Both the position numbers and the translations under genes were made by a program. Below are positions 1 through 5,952 of a DNA stretch of 10,044 nucleotides, in pieces. The notes beneath the pieces are model-generated. The model was not told the DNA's origin. It was given only the letters and a program-made list of their open reading frames with translations, and searched no databases. Positions within the stretch are counted from its first letter, which is position 1; each line of letters begins with the position of its first letter. The stretch is from Bacilli bacterium (GTDB taxonomy: Bacteria; Bacillota_I; Bacilli_A; RF39; UBA660), in the NCBI GenBank assembly GCA_007116525.1, contig SKIH01000002.1, forward strand, positions 1 through 10,044, in the 5' to 3' direction.

Positions 1-65
1 GCTACGATACGGTAAAAAGGTCTTTTTTTGCTTCCCATTCTTTTTAATCTTAATTTAACTGCCAT
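1..65 (-). CDS. rpsP: 30S ribosomal protein S16, N-terminal fragment
   Basis: This is the first 21 codons of ribosomal protein S16, a small-subunit assembly protein that binds 16S rRNA. The gene runs off the left edge. The visible start reads MAVKLRLKRMGSKKRPFYRI, the highly conserved S16 N-terminus (basic residues followed by the RPFYRIV core). The ATG at 65-63 is preceded by a strong GGAGG ribosome binding site at 77-73 with 7 bases of spacing. A consensus promoter lies just upstream, so rpsP probably starts a new transcription unit; in Firmicutes it usually leads rpsP-(KH protein)-rimM-trmD, which would lie outside the window. The identification is firm despite the short length because the N-terminal signature is distinctive. 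Confidence 0.93.
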   Translation of the reverse strand, partial: MAVKLRLKRMGSKKRPFYRIV

Positions 66-88
66 GTTAATACCTCCATTCCTTATTA

Positions 89-116
89 ATTATACCAAAC
101 AAAAAAGAGATGTCAA
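89..116 (-). promoter_or_regulatory. Consensus sigma-A promoter for rpsP
   Basis: The minus strand carries a perfect -35 box TTGACA (116-111), a 16-base spacer and a perfect -10 box TATAAT (94-89), preceded by TGG as an extended -10. Transcription would begin near 83-82, giving a leader of only about 17 bases that includes the GGAGG site. The -35 box is part of the 3' arm of the upstream terminator, and the spacer contains that terminator's T-tract. Confidence 0.85.
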
Positions 117-134
117 CCTTTTTTGGTTAACATC
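101..134 (-). terminator. Rho-independent terminator of the lipoprotein gene
   Basis: On the minus strand GATGTTAACC (134-125) pairs with GGTTGACATC (118-109), with one G-U pair across a six-A loop, followed by TC and six T residues (106-101). It begins 3 bases after the lipoprotein stop codon. The stem is 10 bp and the T-tract is uninterrupted, so termination is likely efficient. Confidence 0.85.
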
Positions 135-137
135 ACT

Positions 138-815
138 TTATTCAATCATACCTAATATTTCATCTGGTAAAACTAATTCAAAGTCATCATAATTATAACT
201 AATACTTAAATATGCTTTATCATAATCTATCATATCTTCATTTTTGGTAGTGTTAATTATATCAAGCAAATCCACTTTGATAGTTTTAACTAAATTATCT
301 TCTATAGTCAATACAATTTCATACTCTTTCAAACTACTTAAATAATCATAATCAAAAGGTGCATTTGTCTCAACTGCTCTTAAAAACCTAGATAACAAAT
401 TCGGACTGATACTAACAATGTAATTATCATTGTCTTTCTTTATTCCTTCAATATGATCTTCGCACAAGAAATAATCAGTTCTAAATTCATCATTAGTTTC
501 ATACCAATTATCGTCTGTGTTTAACTTTATAAAATTTCTGATAGAATTATTTTCTAACAAAGTATATTTTATAACATTCGTATCACTGTTGTCGGTTTCA
601 AAAACAAACGTGTTTTTAAAAATATTATTATTGTTGTCTATCTTAGTAATATAATTGTAAGTCATCTCACCAGAAGCAACTTCAAAAACAAGTTTTTCAA
701 CTACTTCAACGCTTTGTTTTTGACTGCTATTTTCATTAGCACTAACGACTTCGTTTTTAGAATTACAACCTGTTAAAAATATAATAACCAACATTATTAA
801 AACAATTTTCCTCAT
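138..815 (-). CDS. Small secreted lipoprotein of unknown function
   Basis: A 225-residue predicted lipoprotein. The chosen start gives a short basic N-terminus (MRKIV), a hydrophobic stretch and the lipobox LTGC with the acylated Cys at residue 17, followed by a polar Asn/Ser/Lys linker. This is the pattern for export and anchoring to the outer face of the membrane. The ATG at 815-813 is preceded by GGAGTGA (827-821); a longer in-frame start 18 codons upstream would add a second hydrophobic stretch and lacks a ribosome binding site. The mature part (about 40-225) is acidic and alternates short beta-like strands, ending in a DFELVLPDEIL segment. That recalls LolA/LppX-like beta-sheet lipoproteins of Gram-positive bacteria, but the likeness is weak and I assign no function. 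It has its own promoter and terminator, so it is probably monocistronic. Confidence 0.82.
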   Translation of the reverse strand: MRKIVLIMLVIIFLTGCNSKNEVVSANENSSQKQSVEVVEKLVFEVASGEMTYNYITKIDNNNNIFKNTFVFETDNSDTNVIKYTLLENNSIRNFIKLNTDDNWYETNDEFRTDYFLCEDHIEGIKKDNDNYIVSISPNLLSRFLRAVETNAPFDYDYLSSLKEYEIVLTIEDNLVKTIKVDLLDIINTTKNEDMIDYDKAYLSISYNYDDFELVLPDEILGMIE

Positions 816-840
816 TATAATCACTCCATATATTAATATA

Positions 841-869
841 AGTATAATATATATTACAATATAAAACAA
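841..869 (-). promoter_or_regulatory. Putative promoter for the lipoprotein gene
   Basis: The minus strand shows TTGTTT (869-864), 17 bases, then TATACT (846-841), ahead of the ribosome binding site at 827-821. The -35 box begins only 1 base after the miaB terminator T-tract. The -10 is good and the -35 weaker; AT-rich surroundings make chance matches possible. Confidence 0.55.
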
Positions 870-870
870 G

Positions 871-890
871 AAAAAAGAAGCTTAGCTTCT
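871..890 (-). terminator. Terminator hairpin with the miaB stop codon as its loop
   Basis: On the minus strand AGAAGC (890-885) and GCTTCT (881-876) form a 6-bp stem around a three-base loop TAA (884-882), which is the miaB stop codon. A T-run (876-871) follows directly. The stem is short but includes three G-C pairs and the T-run is intact, so a moderate intrinsic terminator is plausible at the end of the rnj-miaB operon. Confidence 0.65.
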
Positions 891-2300
891 AATCTCACCA
901 TTTAAACTCCAAGTTTTAACATCATTAATGTATACATAAACAATTTGCCCAAGCATTTCTTCACTTGCTTTAACATTAACTAATTTCATAGTGTCTGTAT
1001 ACCCAGATAAGAAACCTTCTTTATTACTTTCTTTTTCAAGTAATACACTTACAGTTTTACCTAAATATTTATCATTAGCAATCTTAGCATATTTATTTAC
1101 AACTTCATTTAATTCGTTCAATCTTCTTTTTTTAGTTTCATCACTTACAGTTTCTTTCATTTTAGAAGCCGGCGTTCCTACTCTTGCTGAAAATGCGAAA
1201 GTAAAAGCAGAATCAAATTTACAAGTTTCCACTAAATCAATAGTTTCTTTAAAATCTTCTTCAGTCTCACCAGGAAAGCCAACTATTATATCAGTAGTAA
1301 TTGTAACATTATTAATGTTACTCTTAATTTTATTAAAAAGTGTCATATATTCTTCCTTAGAATACATCCTACCCATACTTTTCAGTATTTTAGTTGATCC
1401 CGATTGCACCGGTAAGTGAATATAAGGCATTATATTATCATTACTTTTAATAGTAGCTATCATATCATCAGTAAAATCCCAAGGATGACTAGTTACAAAT
1501 CTAATTCTTTTTATTTTAGTTTTAGCAACATCATTAAGTAAATTTGAAAGACCATAATTACCTTCTAAATCTTTTCCGTACGCATTTACGTTTTGACCAA
1601 GTAAAGTAACTTCGCTATATCCTTCTTCTACTAGCTGTTTTATTTCACTTATTATATTGTCCTTATTTCTACTTCTTTGTTTCCCTCTAGTATATGGGAC
1701 AATACAATATGTACAAAACTTGTCACATCCTAGCATAACATTTACCCAAGCTTTAAATTTACTATCTCTTTTAACTGGTAAATTTTCTAAAACACTTCCT
1801 TCACCAGAAATTACTTCGATTTCAATTTCTTTTTTTGAAACCGCTTTTTCTAATAATCTAGGTAAATTATGGATGTTGTGTGTTCCGAAAACTAAATCTA
1901 AGTAGTTATATTTTTCTAATATTTCATTAACTACAACTTCTTCTTGTGCCATACAACCACAAACAGCTGCAATAACATCATCTTTGTTTTCTTTTAAATT
2001 TTTAATTCTACCAAGCATACCAAACACTTTATTATGAACATTCTCACGAATAGCACAAGTATTTAATATTATTAAATTCGCCTCTTCGTAATTATCAGTC
2101 TCAACATACGACATGTTCTCTAAAATGGCTTTAATGTTTTCAGTGTCATGTTCGTTCATTTGACAACCATATGTTCTAATAAAATATTTTTTACCGCTAC
2201 CTAATTCTTTTAAATTATCTAACTTTGTATATTCAAAAGACTTTGTTAAAACTTCTTTATTAGTACGCTTTTTAGCTTCACTCAAGTTTGGTTTTAACAT
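882..2300 (-). CDS. miaB: tRNA-2-methylthio-N6-dimethylallyladenosine synthase MiaB
   Basis: A radical-SAM methylthiotransferase of 472 residues that adds the 2-methylthio group to i6A37 of tRNAs reading UNN codons, using two [4Fe-4S] clusters. The N-terminal UPF0004 domain (about 38-155) has the three expected cluster cysteines: C46 in RTYGCQMNEHD, C82 in LNTCAIRE and C116 in CGCMAQEE. The radical-SAM motif CxxxCxxC is C192, C196, C199 in GCDKFCTYCIVPYTRG. A C-terminal TRAM RNA-binding domain occupies about 405-470. The GQNVNAYG and SHPWDF segments are typical of MiaB rather than of RimO or MtaB. The ATG follows an AGAGGGA site. It starts 14 bases after the stop of the upstream RNase J-family gene, so the two are probably cotranscribed. 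MiaA, which makes the i6A substrate, is not in the window. Confidence 0.95.
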   Translation of the reverse strand: MLKPNLSEAKKRTNKEVLTKSFEYTKLDNLKELGSGKKYFIRTYGCQMNEHDTENIKAILENMSYVETDNYEEANLIILNTCAIRENVHNKVFGMLGRIKNLKENKDDVIAAVCGCMAQEEVVVNEILEKYNYLDLVFGTHNIHNLPRLLEKAVSKKEIEIEVISGEGSVLENLPVKRDSKFKAWVNVMLGCDKFCTYCIVPYTRGKQRSRNKDNIISEIKQLVEEGYSEVTLLGQNVNAYGKDLEGNYGLSNLLNDVAKTKIKRIRFVTSHPWDFTDDMIATIKSNDNIMPYIHLPVQSGSTKILKSMGRMYSKEEYMTLFNKIKSNINNVTITTDIIVGFPGETEEDFKETIDLVETCKFDSAFTFAFSARVGTPASKMKETVSDETKKRRLNELNEVVNKYAKIANDKYLGKTVSVLLEKESNKEGFLSGYTDTMKLVNVKASEEMLGQIVYVYINDVKTWSLNGEIRS

Positions 2301-2314
2301 ACAATCCCTCTTCT

Positions 2315-3967
2315 CTAAACTTCATTTACTACTACTAAAATCATAGGACTACATTGTGTTTTCCTATATAAATGTTTGCTTAATTTAGTTCTAACATCAT
2401 TTTTAATAGCATTAAAATCAGTGTAATTGTTTTTTGTGTTTTCAATAACCGCTTGTTTAGTAATATCTTCAATTTCATGAATCAATTCTTGGTTATCTTT
2501 AACATATATAAATCCTTTAGTTATAACCTCAGGACCTGCAAGTATTTTTTTAGTTTTTCTTGAAATAGTAGTACTAGTCATAACTATACCATTATCACCA
2601 AGACTCTCTCTATCTCTTAGCACTAATGTTCCAATGTCATCCGACGTTTTACCATCGATTAGTAAATCTTCAGTTTTAACTTTATCAAAACTTTCTTTCA
2701 ATTTACCATTTTCAAACTCTGCTACAAAACCATTTTCTTTTAATAAAATGTTTTCGCTTTTAATACCAACTTTATTTGCAAGATTTGCATTAGCAAGTTG
2801 GTGTCTGAATTCACCAATAACAGGAAAATAATATTTAGGTTGCATTAAATCAAGCATCATCAATAAGTCTTCGCTAGACGCATGATTTTCTAAATATTTT
2901 TTAGATTCTAAAATAATAAGGTTAGGACCTATTTTTGATATTTCATCAAAAAGATCGGCTGCTCTTTTTTCTAGACCATCATATACAGGTGATGCAAAAC
3001 ATACCGTATCTTTTTCAGTCATTCTAACAAACTTGTCATATCCACTTGTTATTCTAATCATATTCGAAAAAGGTTTTTCCCTCTCATCACTGATTAAAAC
3101 TACTACACCATCATCTTTAGTGTGGTTAATAGAACAAATCTTTTTAATATCAAAATCGATGTATCCTTCTTTAATAGCATTTTTAACTATTGCTTCTAGT
3201 CTTTTACCTAAAATAACAACTTTTCTATTTTTATCTTTTAAAACATCAAAAAGCTTTTGAATTCTATAAATATCGGCTTGCATAATGTTAACTAATATTC
3301 TTCCTTCATTTCTATTGATAAGCTCACTAAATGCTGAATCAACACGGTGCTTTGGCGATGTAAAACCCGGCTTATCTGCATAAACCGACTCAGACATTAA
3401 ACATAAAACACCTTTTTTACCAATGTATGCTAATTTACCGATATCAGTTTTATAATCATTAACCATAGTTGGGTCAAACATAAAGTTCCCCGTATAAACA
3501 ATAGTTCCATCTTTTGTATTAAGTGCAAACCCCAGCGCTTCTGGCACCGAATGCGTTACACTAATTGGGAAAATACTATTTTCACCAAAATTAACTTTTT
3601 TATGGGCAGTTAATATAACTAAATTCTCTTCATTATATTTTACATTATCTGCTTTCAATTCCTCTTTTAATATTCCTAGTGTAAACTTAGATGCAAACAC
3701 TTTAATGTTTGGGAAATCCATTATAATATCAGGAATAGCCCCCATATGTTCCTCATGTCCATGAGATATGAAAATCCCTTTTACATTGTCTATATTTTTT
3801 TCAATATATTCATAACTTGGCAAAATATAATCTATTCCAAATAACTTATCATCCGCATACTTAAGTCCAGCATCGAATATAAATATATCAGAATCGACAT
3901 TTACTACATACATATTTTTACCGTTTTCGTTTAGTCCACCTAAACTAAATATTTTTATTTTACTCAT
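2315..3967 (-). CDS. Ribonuclease J family protein with altered active site (RNase J2-like)
   Basis: A 550-residue full-length member of the metallo-beta-lactamase/beta-CASP RNase J family, which degrades and processes RNA at 5' ends. The order is typical: N-terminal lactamase half (1-205), beta-CASP insertion (about 206-330), return to the lactamase fold (330-400), and a C-terminal domain ending KTQCSPMILVVVNEV. The metal site departs from the canonical family pattern. HGHEDH is HGHEEH (69-74, Asp to Glu), TGDFKFD is TGNFMFD (Asp to Asn at 161), SDS is SES (192-194), and PVHGEYR is PVIGEFR (His to Ile at 384); SGHA is ENHA (360-363). His139 and His362 remain. B. subtilis RNase J2 is also a partly degenerate partner of RNase J1, so a J2-like structural or regulatory subunit is inferred, with an active J1 expected elsewhere. 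The start has AAGGAG 5 bases upstream, and the gene leads an operon with miaB. Confidence 0.88.
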   Translation of the reverse strand: MSKIKIFSLGGLNENGKNMYVVNVDSDIFIFDAGLKYADDKLFGIDYILPSYEYIEKNIDNVKGIFISHGHEEHMGAIPDIIMDFPNIKVFASKFTLGILKEELKADNVKYNEENLVILTAHKKVNFGENSIFPISVTHSVPEALGFALNTKDGTIVYTGNFMFDPTMVNDYKTDIGKLAYIGKKGVLCLMSESVYADKPGFTSPKHRVDSAFSELINRNEGRILVNIMQADIYRIQKLFDVLKDKNRKVVILGKRLEAIVKNAIKEGYIDFDIKKICSINHTKDDGVVVLISDEREKPFSNMIRITSGYDKFVRMTEKDTVCFASPVYDGLEKRAADLFDEISKIGPNLIILESKKYLENHASSEDLLMMLDLMQPKYYFPVIGEFRHQLANANLANKVGIKSENILLKENGFVAEFENGKLKESFDKVKTEDLLIDGKTSDDIGTLVLRDRESLGDNGIVMTSTTISRKTKKILAGPEVITKGFIYVKDNQELIHEIEDITKQAVIENTKNNYTDFNAIKNDVRTKLSKHLYRKTQCSPMILVVVNEV

Positions 3968-4009
3968 AATTTCTCCTTTCTTAATTTATCACAAGTTAAA
4001 GCCTTAATA

Positions 4010-4038
4010 ATTATACCAAAATAACTTGTTATAGTAAA
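4010..4038 (-). promoter_or_regulatory. Promoter of the RNase J-miaB operon
   Basis: The minus strand shows TTTACT (4038-4033), 17 bases, then TATAAT (4015-4010) preceded by TGG as an extended -10. Transcription would begin near 4004-4003. The downstream TATTAAGG is identical to that following the tig -10 box. Confidence 0.8.
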
Positions 4039-4046
4039 CTTAAAAG

Positions 4047-4072
4047 AAAAAACTGACTTAATGTCAGCTTTT
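4047..4072 (-). terminator. Rho-independent terminator of tig
   Basis: On the minus strand CTGAC (4067-4063) pairs with GTCAG (4057-4053) around the loop ATTAA. A G-U pair and an A-run/T-run extend the stem: AAAAG before it, six T residues (4052-4047) after it. It starts 3 bases after the tig stop codon. Confidence 0.82.
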
Positions 4073-4075
4073 AAT

Positions 4076-5323
4076 TTAGTTACCTTTTAAAACCTCGATT
4101 GCTTTTCTCATCTCTAAATCGTATTTAACAACATTCAAACCACCGAAAGCTTTTAAAAACTCTTCTTTTTCCATTTGATATCTTTTTGCAATGTTTTCTG
4201 CTTCTTTATCAGCTTCTTCTTCATTAACACTAATATTTTCTGCTTTTACAATTGCCTCTAACATTAATCTATATTTAACTCTTTTAGAAGCTTCTTCTTT
4301 CATTTGCTCTTTTAACTTTTCTTCATCAGTATTTGTAAATTGATAATACTGCTCTAAAGTTAAACCTTGCATTTTCAGTTGTTCTTCATATTGATGAACC
4401 ATTCTATGTACTTCTTCATCTATCATTTCAACTGGAATATCTACTTCAACATTTTCAGATGCTTTTTCTAAAAGTTGATCAATATATTTGTTATCTGAAT
4501 CGACATCTTTTCTTACTCTAATATTTTCTTTTAATTGTTTTTCCAAACTGTCTTTATCATTAATACCTCCCATGCCTAAATCTTCAAAAAACGTTTCATC
4601 TAACTCTCTTTTAATAGTCTCTTTAACTTCATTAACTTTAACTTTAAATAAAACTTCTTGTCCTTTTAAATCTTCTGCTGGGTATTCTTCTGGGAAAGTT
4701 ACTTTTACTTCAATTTCATCTCCAGCTTTTGCACCAACTAATTGGTCTTCAAATCCTGGAATAAAAGATCCGCTTCCAAGTTTTAACATATGACCGTCTG
4801 CTTTACCACCTTCAAAAGCAACGCCATCTTTAAATCCTTCAAAGTCTATATTAACAGTGTCCCCTAATTCAGCATCACCTGTTTTAATAGCTTCTTCTTC
4901 ATACTTTTTAGTTAAATTGTCAATCTCTTGATCGATTTCCTCTTTAGTAACTTCTACTTCTTCTTTAGTTACACCTAAATTTTTGTATTCACCTAATTTA
5001 ATTTCAGGTTTTAAAACTAGTTTAATAGAAAAATCAACACCTTTTTCATCAATTTTTTCTAATTCTACCTTTGGTTCAGCAACTATTGGTAAATCTTTGT
5101 TTTCTTCTAGAACTTCTGTGTATGCTTCACCAATTACTACATCAGCAGCATCCATAAATAAAGATTCTTTACCATATTTTTTTAAGTAAACATCTTTTGG
5201 TGCTTTACCTTTTCTAAATCCATCGATTTCAACTTTGCTGTTTGCTTTTTCAAAAGCTTTGTCTAAAGCTTCTTCCCACTTTTTACCATCTACTGATTTT
5301 TTAACTTCTTTAATATTATTCAT
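4076..5323 (-). CDS. tig: Trigger factor, ribosome-associated chaperone and prolyl isomerase
   Basis: A 415-residue trigger factor, the chaperone that binds the ribosome exit tunnel (at protein L23) and shields nascent chains. The ribosome-binding signature GFRKGKAP is at residues 35-42. A FKBP-type PPIase domain spans about 152-234 (GDTVNIDFEGF, GSGSFIPGFEDQLVG, KVTFPEEYP), and the C-terminal helical chaperone domain runs from about 235 to 415. The signature sits roughly 8-10 residues earlier than in E. coli (G43FRxGK), so the first beta-strand of the N-terminal domain appears to be missing; the reading frame upstream offers no better start. The ATG is preceded by AGAGGTAG. It is monocistronic by its own promoter and terminator, and is not followed by clpX as in many Bacilli. 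Confidence 0.95.
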   Translation of the reverse strand: MNNIKEVKKSVDGKKWEEALDKAFEKANSKVEIDGFRKGKAPKDVYLKKYGKESLFMDAADVVIGEAYTEVLEENKDLPIVAEPKVELEKIDEKGVDFSIKLVLKPEIKLGEYKNLGVTKEEVEVTKEEIDQEIDNLTKKYEEEAIKTGDAELGDTVNIDFEGFKDGVAFEGGKADGHMLKLGSGSFIPGFEDQLVGAKAGDEIEVKVTFPEEYPAEDLKGQEVLFKVKVNEVKETIKRELDETFFEDLGMGGINDKDSLEKQLKENIRVRKDVDSDNKYIDQLLEKASENVEVDIPVEMIDEEVHRMVHQYEEQLKMQGLTLEQYYQFTNTDEEKLKEQMKEEASKRVKYRLMLEAIVKAENISVNEEEADKEAENIAKRYQMEKEEFLKAFGGLNVVKYDLEMRKAIEVLKGN

Positions 5324-5352
5324 ACTATCTACCTCTTTCCTTTTCCTTAATA

Positions 5353-5381
5353 AGTATATAATAATTCCCCTTATAATGCAA
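5353..5381 (-). promoter_or_regulatory. Promoter of tig
   Basis: The minus strand shows TTGCAT (5381-5376), 17 bases, then TATACT (5358-5353). The -35 matches consensus at three of six positions, the -10 at five of six. The following TATTAAGG matches the RNase J promoter exactly, placing the start near 5347-5346 and giving a leader of about 23 bases. Confidence 0.7.
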
Positions 5382-5391
5382 GGAGAGTTAT

Positions 5392-5416
5392 AAAAAAAAC
5401 ACTACGCTGTAGTGTT
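5392..5416 (-). terminator. Rho-independent terminator of greA, overlapping its stop codon
   Basis: On the minus strand AACACTAC (5416-5409) pairs with GTAGTGTT (5405-5398) around the loop AGC, followed by further T residues to 5392 (eight T in all, 5399-5392). The last two bases of the greA TAA (5417-5415) are the first two of the 5' arm. Confidence 0.88.
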
Positions 5417-5882
5417 AAAAAATTTCCATTATCTCAACGTCATAATCACCGCTTGGGCTTTTGACTGTAACTACATCATTTACTTTTTTATTTAAAACAG
5501 CTTGAGCAATTGGTGACTCATCAGAAATTTTATTTTCAAAAGGGTCTGCTTCAACACTACCGACTATTTCAAAAGTATCGATCTCTCCATCATCAACATA
5601 TTTTAATTTAACATTAACACCTACATTAACAATAGAAGTATCTACTTTTTCAATTATTTTTGCATTTTCCAAAACAAATTCAATTTCTTTAATTTTACCT
5701 TCAACTACTGCTTGGTCATTTTTTGCAGAGTCATACTCAGCATTTTCAGAAAGGTCTCCAAGAGCCTTAGCTTCTTTTAATGCTTCTAAAATCATTGGTC
5801 TTTCTTCACTTTTCAATCTGTTTAATTCCGTTTTTAATTTTTCATATCCTTCGATTGTCATATTCATTGTTCGATTTGTCAT
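5415..5882 (-). CDS. greA: Transcription elongation factor GreA
   Basis: A 155-residue GreA, the usual family length. It enters the secondary channel of backtracked RNA polymerase and stimulates cleavage of the extruded RNA 3' end. The N-terminal coiled coil (about 8-75) carries the tip motif GDLSENAEY (42-50), with the acidic residues D43 and E46 that coordinate the catalytic magnesium. The C-terminal FKBP-like domain (about 80-155) contains EIVGSVEAD and KISDESPIAQAVL, both diagnostic of GreA rather than GreB. The ATG has GAGGTGAG upstream. It has a recognisable promoter of its own, and no terminator separates it from trhP2, so read-through from the upstream operon is also likely. In B. subtilis greA likewise closes this gene cluster, there after udk. 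Confidence 0.96.
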   Translation of the reverse strand: MTNRTMNMTIEGYEKLKTELNRLKSEERPMILEALKEAKALGDLSENAEYDSAKNDQAVVEGKIKEIEFVLENAKIIEKVDTSIVNVGVNVKLKYVDDGEIDTFEIVGSVEADPFENKISDESPIAQAVLNKKVNDVVTVKSPSGDYDVEIMEIF

Positions 5883-5910
5883 TTAACTCACCTCAATCTC
5901 GACTTTTGTA

Positions 5911-5939
5911 ATGTTACTATATATTTACATTATTGTCAA
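5911..5939 (-). promoter_or_regulatory. Promoter of greA
   Basis: The minus strand shows a perfect -35 TTGACA (5939-5934), 17 bases, then TAACAT (5916-5911) as a weaker -10. The start would be near 5904. The -35 begins 13 bases after the trhP2 stop codon. An imperfect palindrome (5909-5932) covers the spacer and the -10 box. Confidence 0.7.
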
Positions 5940-5952
5940 TACAAAAGGTTGG

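Noticed and set aside
816..869. N-terminal extension of the lipoprotein starting at 869
   Set aside because: It lacks a ribosome binding site, overlaps the predicted promoter, and would place a second hydrophobic segment before a normal lipoprotein signal peptide; the start at 815 has GGAGTGA and a proper lipobox.
991..1419. Plus-strand open frame opposite miaB
   Set aside because: It is antisense to conserved miaB codons, is rich in Ser/Leu from Lys/Glu-rich complements, and has no convincing ribosome binding site or family likeness.
3968..4075. Small RNA or riboswitch upstream of the RNase J gene
   Set aside because: The 108 bases are accounted for by the tig terminator, a promoter and a leader of about 35 bases, too short for a known riboswitch; no structured element was seen.
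4488..5189. Plus-strand open frames opposite tig
   Set aside because: They mirror the acidic and lysine-rich codons of trigger factor and show no independent coding features.
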